Made by a program: the position numbers and the translations under genes. A stretch of 11,812 nucleotides of DNA, from contig JAHPYY010000021.1 of the NCBI GenBank assembly GCA_019058515.1, positions 1 to 11,812 of the forward strand, read 5' to 3'. The notes beneath the pieces were generated by a model. That model worked only from the letters and a program-made list of their open reading frames with translations. It ran no database searches and was not told the DNA's origin. The stretch is from Promethearchaeota archaeon. GTDB taxonomy: Archaea; Asgardarchaeota; Lokiarchaeia; Sigynarchaeales; SOKP01. Of this stretch, positions 7,530-11,812 are shown one piece after another; positions within the stretch are counted from its first letter, which is position 1; every line of letters starts with the position of its first letter.

Positions 7530-8345
7530 GTGAACTTAATGAATATTGATGACGCTATTCAATTTGTTCTTGAAAACGGGTATATAATAGAAAAAGCTCG
7601 TTTAAAAGCCATCTTTTTTGAAGAGCCTGTATCAAATGAAGTAATTGATGAATTATCTACTTTTCAAAACAAAGATGGAGGATTTTCATTCTGGATTAAA
7701 GATGTAAGCAATATTTGTGATACTGTGTATATTTTATTTTGGTTTGATGATCTAAAGATATATCGAAATCGAATTGTTGAAACGGCATGTCAATTTTTAC
7801 TAGATCGTCAAAAAAGTGATGGAAGCTGGGATGAAGTAAAGGATGTAGTTAAGTATAATTCACCAGAATGGTTGATACCTAGTAAAATTGAAACAAAAGT
7901 AAGGTTAACTGCTTATTGTGCTCATGTTTTAATATGTTTTGGATATGCAGAAGCAGAAGGAACCCGTTGTCCTTCAAAATTTTTGTTGAAACATATGAAT
8001 AAAAGTGGAAGACTAACTGGTTATTTGCGAGCTACCTGGATCGCTTTACCTATGTTAGCTTTTTTTCCAGGTGTTAATTCGGAGCCATTTGAAAGAGCTT
8101 TAAATTTAATAAACTCGAAATTTTCTAAAAACTGGGAGGGATCTTATATTGGCTGGTTACTTAGATGTCTATATGATGCAGGGTTACCTTTAAATAATCC
8201 TCTTGTTATTCGTTGTATAGATACTTTAGAAAGTTGTCAAAGAAAAGATGGAAGTTGGGAGCCAGAAAAAGGAGAAGGAGAAGAGCATGCGGTTAATGCA
8301 ACCCTTCTTGTATTACGGACCTTAAAAGAATATAGATACATTTAA
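7530..8345 (+). CDS. Prenyltransferase/squalene-cyclase-type alpha-toroid repeat protein
   Basis: A 271-residue soluble protein built of repeats of the terpenoid-cyclase/protein-prenyltransferase alpha-alpha barrel. QW-type motifs are visible at 46-52 (QNKDGGF), 94-100 (QKSDGSW) and 237-243 (QRKDGSW), each next to a helix such as ACQFLLDR or AVNATLLVLRTL. It is far shorter than squalene-hopene cyclases (over 600 residues) and shows no DXDD catalytic motif, so cyclase activity is unlikely; a role as a small prenyl-binding or transferase-like protein is possible but cannot be settled. The GTG start is favoured over the ATG at 7539: in the diverged copy downstream the aligned codon is ATG at 8470, while the 7539 position is ACG there. 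No clear ribosome binding site is seen. It is divergent from the GTPase-kinase gene, sharing its promoter region. Confidence 0.85.
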   Translation: MNLMNIDDAIQFVLENGYIIEKARLKAIFFEEPVSNEVIDELSTFQNKDGGFSFWIKDVSNICDTVYILFWFDDLKIYRNRIVETACQFLLDRQKSDGSWDEVKDVVKYNSPEWLIPSKIETKVRLTAYCAHVLICFGYAEAEGTRCPSKFLLKHMNKSGRLTGYLRATWIALPMLAFFPGVNSEPFERALNLINSKFSKNWEGSYIGWLLRCLYDAGLPLNNPLVIRCIDTLESCQRKDGSWEPEKGEGEEHAVNATLLVLRTLKEYRYI

Positions 8346-8372
8346 TCTACTAACTCAATACTTCAAAATACA

Positions 8373-8388
8373 ATTCCACTTTTGGAAT
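8373..8388 (+). terminator. Short hairpin after the alpha-toroid gene
   Basis: ATTCCA (8373-8378) and TGGAAT (8383-8388) can pair around a CTTT loop, 27 bases after the stop codon. It may help end transcription or protect the 3' end. No long T-run follows, so terminator function is uncertain. Confidence 0.3.
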
Positions 8389-8410
8389 CTTTAAATATAA
8401 TATCAAGTGT

Positions 8411-8487
8411 ATATAAATTTAATATCATTAATGACTGAGAATTACGTTGGGATCTCTTCTAATTTCATCATGAACTTAACGAATATT
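8411..8487 (+). repeat. Diverged second copy of the alpha-toroid gene's promoter and start region
   Basis: Two blocks match the region before the gene at 7530. Block one, 8411-8432 against 7461-7482, agrees at 19 of 22 bases and includes the TATA-like ATATAA. Block two, 8461-8487 against 7521-7547, agrees at 24 of 27 bases and spans the start codon. The stretch between is 10 bases shorter in the second copy. Similarity ends abruptly near 8487. Both copies are in the same orientation, about 945 bases apart, as after a tandem duplication followed by loss of the second coding region. Confidence 0.65.
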
Positions 8488-8535
8488 CCTAGTTTTTTAG
8501 TTAATTGCAGATATTTTGACAATAGAATAATATAA
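8470..8535 (+). pseudogene. Remnant 21-codon ORF at the duplicated start site
   Basis: The ATG at 8470 lines up with the GTG start at 7530. The peptide begins MNLTNI, against MNLMNI in the intact gene, and continues with faint likeness (SFLVNCRYF against QFVLENGYI) to a TAA at 8533-8535. It is best read as the truncated beginning of a second alpha-toroid gene, cut off before the copper ATPase gene that converges on it. Whether the retained promoter still makes a transcript, which would run antisense into the 3' end of the ATPase gene, is open. Confidence 0.45.
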
Positions 8536-8540
8536 AAAAA
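8534..8540 (-). terminator. Oligo-T terminator of the copper ATPase gene
   Basis: On the minus strand seven T in a row, within CTCTTTTTTTATA, lie 23 bases after the ATPase stop codon (8564-8566). This is the usual form of an archaeal intrinsic terminator. It overlaps the end of the remnant ORF on the other strand. Confidence 0.5.
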
Positions 8541-8563
8541 GAGATTTTGGTTAGGAAATTGAA

Positions 8564-11500
8564 TTAATCGACAATTTCCATTGGTTTATCGTGATGTTTA
8601 GGAACATCTTGAGACCCGCATCCGGCTCCCATCCAACACACAAGCTGATCTCCTTCTATATGCATTGGCTTACCGCAATGTGCGGGAATTTCCTCTGTGT
8701 AATCACATTCTACACATTTTAATTTCGACATTTTATTACTCTCCTCACTTTTCTTAGCTGATACGTTTAGTTGATTATTTTCACTAATATTTTCTTGATT
8801 CAAATAATCCTGGGGATAGTTTTTAAATTCAATTAAGCAGGACTGATTGCAAAAATAGTACTTTTCGCCTTTATATTCGTATTCGATCCACTCTTCTGGT
8901 TTATCAGTTTGCATCTTGCACACTGGATCCACGACAACTTGCGTTTCTTTGGACACCTGCTTACGCATCAATTTGGGATCTATGTTGTCATAGCTCTTGT
9001 ATTTCTCGGGATTTGACTTAAATTCCGTTAAACACGATTGATTGCAGAAATAAAACTTTTCTCCTTGATAATCATATTCAATAGATTGGCTAGGAATAAT
9101 AATCATCCCACAAATCGGATCTTTTACCTTCTCTTCTTTTAGAAGTTTTTCTTCCTCGATTTGTTGTGGAGTTTTTGGTTCAAATTTTTTCAAAAATAAC
9201 GCGTTGGTAACTACAGATACCGAGCTTGTTGCCATAAATACCGCTGCTAAGTATGGCGGAAGGAAAAATCCAGTAAAGTAGTACAATAATCCAGCGGCAA
9301 TTGGGATTCCAATAAGATTGTAGATAAACGCCCAAAAGAGGTTGGTTATCATTTTTTTGTACGTCTTTTTTGATAGGTTAATTGAAGATACCACATTTCG
9401 CAAATCTCCTCGCATAAGCACTATATCCGCGGTTTCTATTGCCACATCCGTTCCAGAACCAATAGCAATCCCCACATCAGCTTGAGCTAGCGCAGGAGCA
9501 TCGTTTATCCCATCTCCAACCATCCCTACGATCTTTTTATCGGAAGACTCTTGTAGTTCTTTTATTTTCAAAGCTTTTTCGTTTGGTAAAACTTCAGCAA
9601 GAATGTGAGATTCGTCGATTTTAAGAGAACTCCCGATTGACTTAGCTGTTTTCAAGTTATCTCCCGTAAGCATGAAAATTTCCAATCCCATCTTTCGCAA
9701 TAATTTTAAAGCGTAAGACGCCTGTTCTTTAAGTTTATCGGATATACCTATTATTCCCTTCGATTCACCATCAATCGATATCACGATAGTGGTTTTTCCT
9801 TGTTGTTGGTACTCATTGTACTGACTTTTAAAATTATCGTAAATAATATTGCTTTCTTCCATTAATTTTGTTGTACCGACGATCACTTCCTTTCCAGAGA
9901 TCGTAGCTTTAATCCCTTTCCCAGGAAGGGCTTCAAAGTTTTCGGGAGATTCTAACTTCAATCCTCTTTGATTAGCCTCCTCGATAATGGCATTTCCAAG
10001 CGGGTGTTCGGAACCTAATTCCGCACTCCCAGCGAAAAACAATATCCGATTGGAGTTAAGCCCAGCTCCAGTTAGTTCGTTTTCTGAGTATATTGCTGAT
10101 ACTTTAGGTTTTCCTACTGTTAGAGTTCCAGTTTTATCAAACACAATTGTGTTGATTCCGTTAATAGCTTCGAGAGAGTCTCCACCTTTTATCAGTAATC
10201 CATTTTCAGCCCCTTTTCCCGTACCAACCATAACTGCAGTGGGAATAGCCAATCCCAGAGCACAAGGACATGAAATGACCACAATTGAGGTGAAGACTAA
10301 TAAGGACAATTCAAATCCAATTTGGGCTACTAGATACCAATAAAGAAAGGCGCTAATTGCAATTATCACTACGCTGGGTACGAAATAATTACTTACTTTA
10401 TCAGCTAGTTTCTGCTTTGCAGCTTTCCTACTCTGAGCATCTTTTACAAACTCTATGATTTGAAATAATAGTGTTTCTTTCCCTACTTTTTTAGCTAACA
10501 CTTGAATTAAACCTGTTTGGTTTACCGTAGATCCTATAACTTCGCTCCCCTGTTGCTTTTTAACATATCTGCTTTCACCAGTAATCATCGACTCATCAAC
10601 TTTACTTATACCCTTAACCACTTCTCCATCAACCGGTATTTTTTCTCCAGGTCTTACAACAAGAATATCTCCTACTTCAATTTCCTCTATCGGGATTTCC
10701 ACTTCGCTTCCATCCTTTAATAACATCGCAGTTTTAGGTTGTAGGCCAATTAATTTTTTAATCGCTTCGGAAGTTTGTCCTTTAGTTTTGTGCTCAAAGT
10801 ACTTTCCAATTAGAAGGAATGAAAGAATCATACTCATTGCTTCGTAAAAAGTATTACCCGATATGAAAAAAGTAGTAAGTATTGAATACACCAGTGCTGT
10901 AGTTGTACCAAGAGCGACCAAGACATCCATGTTAGTGGACTTGTTTTTAAGAGATTTAATTGCTCCTTTTAAGAAAAACGATCCCGCAACGGCGTAATTC
11001 ACCAAAGCAAGAAAAAATAAGAAGATATTTCTAGGATCGGAAGGAGTAACAAACCAACTAATAGGGGTTATTATTAGCGTAAACACTAATGATACAGCCA
11101 GAATTCTTAATCTAAACTTTAACTCCTTTTGGTGAGCTTCGATTTCCTTGTCAATCGTTCCAGCTGCTTTTTCTATTTTATACCCCAATTTTTTAATTTT
11201 TGAATATATCTCGTATTCGCTAATTTTTAACTCGTTAAACTCAATAAATAGCTTTTTTGCTTTATAGTTCCCTCTAATGTCAAATATACCCTCAAAATTT
11301 TTCACTTGGTTAATTAACGAAAAAAATTGACTCTCTATTAGGTTGTCTACCACAAGAATATCGATTTTTGCCAAAGATGCATTGTAACCTAGATCTTTTA
11401 TGGCAGTTCTAAATTTTTCGTAATTAGTAACTTCAGAATCATACTCCACTGTGGCTTCCTCGTTGGCAAAATTTACGACTGACAAGTTTACTCCATCTAA

Positions 11501-11593
11501 ACCTTTCAATTTCGTTTCAATTTTTAACGCACAAGAAGCGCACGTCATTCCTCCGAGTTTTATTTTTACTTTATCGTTTGTTTCTACTTCCAT
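8564..11593 (-). CDS. copA: Cu(I)-exporting P1B-type ATPase with C-terminal YHS domains and Cys/His tail
   Basis: A 1009-residue heavy-metal pump, longer than the usual 750-830 residues. N-terminal HMA domain with GMTCASC (Cys18, Cys21); a second HMA-like fold (about 77-143) has lost its CxxC. Pump core: actuator TGES at 338-341, CPC at 442-444 in a membrane helix, phosphorylated Asp486 in DKTGT, SEHPLG at 528-533, GDGINDAP at 693-700. The YN pair at 758-759 and the Met/SS motif in MATSS at 787-791 match the Cu(I) (P1B-1) transport site, so export of Cu(I), or Ag(I), from the cytosol at ATP cost is expected. Unusual additions follow: YHS/TRASH-like domains at about 824-866 (C828, C850, C854) and 888-931 (C892, C915, C919), then a tail with C960, C963, H972, C973, C986, C992, H1000 and H1001. 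These probably bind metal and may sense or hand over copper. The ATG lacks a clear ribosome binding site; a TATA-like box lies 38 bases upstream. Confidence 0.95.
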   Translation of the reverse strand: MEVETNDKVKIKLGGMTCASCALKIETKLKGLDGVNLSVVNFANEEATVEYDSEVTNYEKFRTAIKDLGYNASLAKIDILVVDNLIESQFFSLINQVKNFEGIFDIRGNYKAKKLFIEFNELKISEYEIYSKIKKLGYKIEKAAGTIDKEIEAHQKELKFRLRILAVSLVFTLIITPISWFVTPSDPRNIFLFFLALVNYAVAGSFFLKGAIKSLKNKSTNMDVLVALGTTTALVYSILTTFFISGNTFYEAMSMILSFLLIGKYFEHKTKGQTSEAIKKLIGLQPKTAMLLKDGSEVEIPIEEIEVGDILVVRPGEKIPVDGEVVKGISKVDESMITGESRYVKKQQGSEVIGSTVNQTGLIQVLAKKVGKETLLFQIIEFVKDAQSRKAAKQKLADKVSNYFVPSVVIIAISAFLYWYLVAQIGFELSLLVFTSIVVISCPCALGLAIPTAVMVGTGKGAENGLLIKGGDSLEAINGINTIVFDKTGTLTVGKPKVSAIYSENELTGAGLNSNRILFFAGSAELGSEHPLGNAIIEEANQRGLKLESPENFEALPGKGIKATISGKEVIVGTTKLMEESNIIYDNFKSQYNEYQQQGKTTIVISIDGESKGIIGISDKLKEQASYALKLLRKMGLEIFMLTGDNLKTAKSIGSSLKIDESHILAEVLPNEKALKIKELQESSDKKIVGMVGDGINDAPALAQADVGIAIGSGTDVAIETADIVLMRGDLRNVVSSINLSKKTYKKMITNLFWAFIYNLIGIPIAAGLLYYFTGFFLPPYLAAVFMATSSVSVVTNALFLKKFEPKTPQQIEEEKLLKEEKVKDPICGMIIIPSQSIEYDYQGEKFYFCNQSCLTEFKSNPEKYKSYDNIDPKLMRKQVSKETQVVVDPVCKMQTDKPEEWIEYEYKGEKYYFCNQSCLIEFKNYPQDYLNQENISENNQLNVSAKKSEESNKMSKLKCVECDYTEEIPAHCGKPMHIEGDQLVCWMGAGCGSQDVPKHHDKPMEIVD
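8729..8749 (-). promoter_or_regulatory. Internal ribosome binding site and ATG inside the copper ATPase gene
   Basis: Within the coding sequence, minus-strand GAGGAG (8741-8746) lies nine bases before an in-frame ATG (8729-8731), codon 955. It is a better Shine-Dalgarno site than the one at the gene's own start. Initiation here would make a separate 55-residue Cys/His-rich protein (8564-8731) beginning MSKLKC, a complete metal-binding tail. The GAG codons also encode Glu in a low-complexity linker, so the match could be coincidental. Confidence 0.4.
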
Positions 11594-11630
11594 TGTTATC
11601 AGCTGCTTCTATCCATGAGATCTAATTGGG

Positions 11631-11639
11631 ATTAATATA
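11631..11639 (-). promoter_or_regulatory. TATA-like box of the copper ATPase gene
   Basis: On the minus strand TATATTAAT lies 37 bases before the ATG at 11593, preceded by an A-rich stretch. Normal archaeal spacing would put the transcript start about 10-15 bases before the ATG, a short leader, in line with the lack of a ribosome binding site. This suggests the pump gene is transcribed by itself even though the next gene upstream has the same orientation. Confidence 0.4.
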
Positions 11640-11650
11640 GATTTTCTTTA

Positions 11651-11812
11651 TTATTTGAAAGCTTTGGAAAATTTTTCCAACGCTTTAGTATCAGTTATTG
11701 GAATTCTTATCCCTAGCGCTTTCAGATCCATATGAGTCTCTTTTTCCTGATGTCTAATAGCAATTAACACATCGTTTTTCCTTCCTTTCCATTCTTCAGT
11801 TATTGCTCGAAT
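11651..11812 (-). CDS. 3' end of an unidentified gene upstream of the copper ATPase
   Basis: The minus strand is open from the right edge of the window to a TAA at 11651-11653, giving 53 C-terminal residues. The piece is charged and looks like a folded soluble protein: a basic region (EEWKGRKND), a hydrophobic strand (VLIAIRHQ), then KALGIRIPITD and a helix ending in FSKAFK. I do not recognise the family. It lies on the same strand as the copper pump, 57 bases upstream, so it could be co-transcribed with it or encode a regulator; the separate TATA-like box in between argues for independent transcription. Confidence 0.6.
   Translation of the reverse strand: MRAITEEWKGRKNDVLIAIRHQEKETHMDLKALGIRIPITDTKALEKFSKAFK
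11664..11680. repeat. 17-bp palindrome upstream of the copper ATPase gene
   Basis: TTGGAAAA and TTTTCCAA are exact 8-base inverted arms around a single T. The site lies at the end of the unidentified coding region, 70 bases before the ATPase start and 24 bases upstream of its TATA-like box. It could be an operator of a metal regulator, or simply codon choice in the coding sequence (LEKFSK). Confidence 0.3.

Noticed and set aside
7530..8345. Full squalene-hopene cyclase
   Set aside because: QW-type repeats are present, but the protein is less than half the length and has no DXDD motif.
9987..10343. 118-codon open frame on the plus strand
   Set aside because: It lies wholly antisense to the conserved catalytic core of the copper ATPase (around DKTGT and CPC), has no ribosome binding site and a composition typical of a shadow frame.
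1..11812. Mobile elements, CRISPR arrays, tRNA or rRNA genes
   Set aside because: No transposase, regularly spaced repeats, cloverleaf or conserved rRNA stretch was recognised on either strand by reading.

Overview
This AT-rich window looks archaeal, and most likely comes from an Asgard (Promethearchaeota) genome. The main clue is a long cytosolic signalling protein that joins an Arf-like small GTPase, flanked by two similar longin-like modules, to PAS, GAF and histidine-kinase-like domains. TATA-like boxes instead of -10/-35 promoters, GTG starts, few clear Shine-Dalgarno sites and T-rich gene ends also fit an archaeon. The lineage call is inference; there is no rRNA or ribosomal-protein gene here to fix it.

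Layout. Bases 2-2020 (+) hold a membrane protein, open at the left edge, with about eight membrane segments and two related winged-helix-like domains in its cytosolic half. A T-rich terminator and a perfect 18-bp palindrome separate it from an MFS transporter (2127-3410, +). The next 391 bases contain an imperfect inverted repeat (3445-3504), the remains of a small gene (3517-3713) that reads as a protein only after one frameshift and one stop are repaired, and the ribosome binding site of a 66-aa two-helix membrane protein (3802-4002, +). That gene faces the GTPase/PAS/GAF/kinase-like gene (4022-7402, -) tail to tail, with 19 bases between them.

A 127-bp divergent promoter region separates the signalling gene from a 271-aa prenyltransferase/squalene-cyclase-type alpha-toroid protein (7530-8345, +). 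Downstream of that gene its own promoter and start region occurs again as a diverged copy (8411-8487), now leading only into a 21-codon ORF, so this looks like a leftover of a tandem duplication. Next comes a Cu(I)-type P1B ATPase (8564-11593, -) with an unusual C-terminus: two YHS/TRASH-like domains and a Cys/His-rich tail that has its own well-placed internal ribosome binding site and ATG. The last 162 bases are the 3' end of another minus-strand gene, upstream of the copper pump.

Together: the copper pump and its metal-binding tail form a copper-export/sensing unit, and the GTPase-kinase fusion is a sensor whose ATP-binding lobe looks degenerate, so GTP rather than ATP may be its working nucleotide. 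The membrane wHTH protein could link the membrane to DNA or to protein partners. No operon tying these genes into one pathway is visible. I saw no tRNA, rRNA, CRISPR array or insertion sequence.
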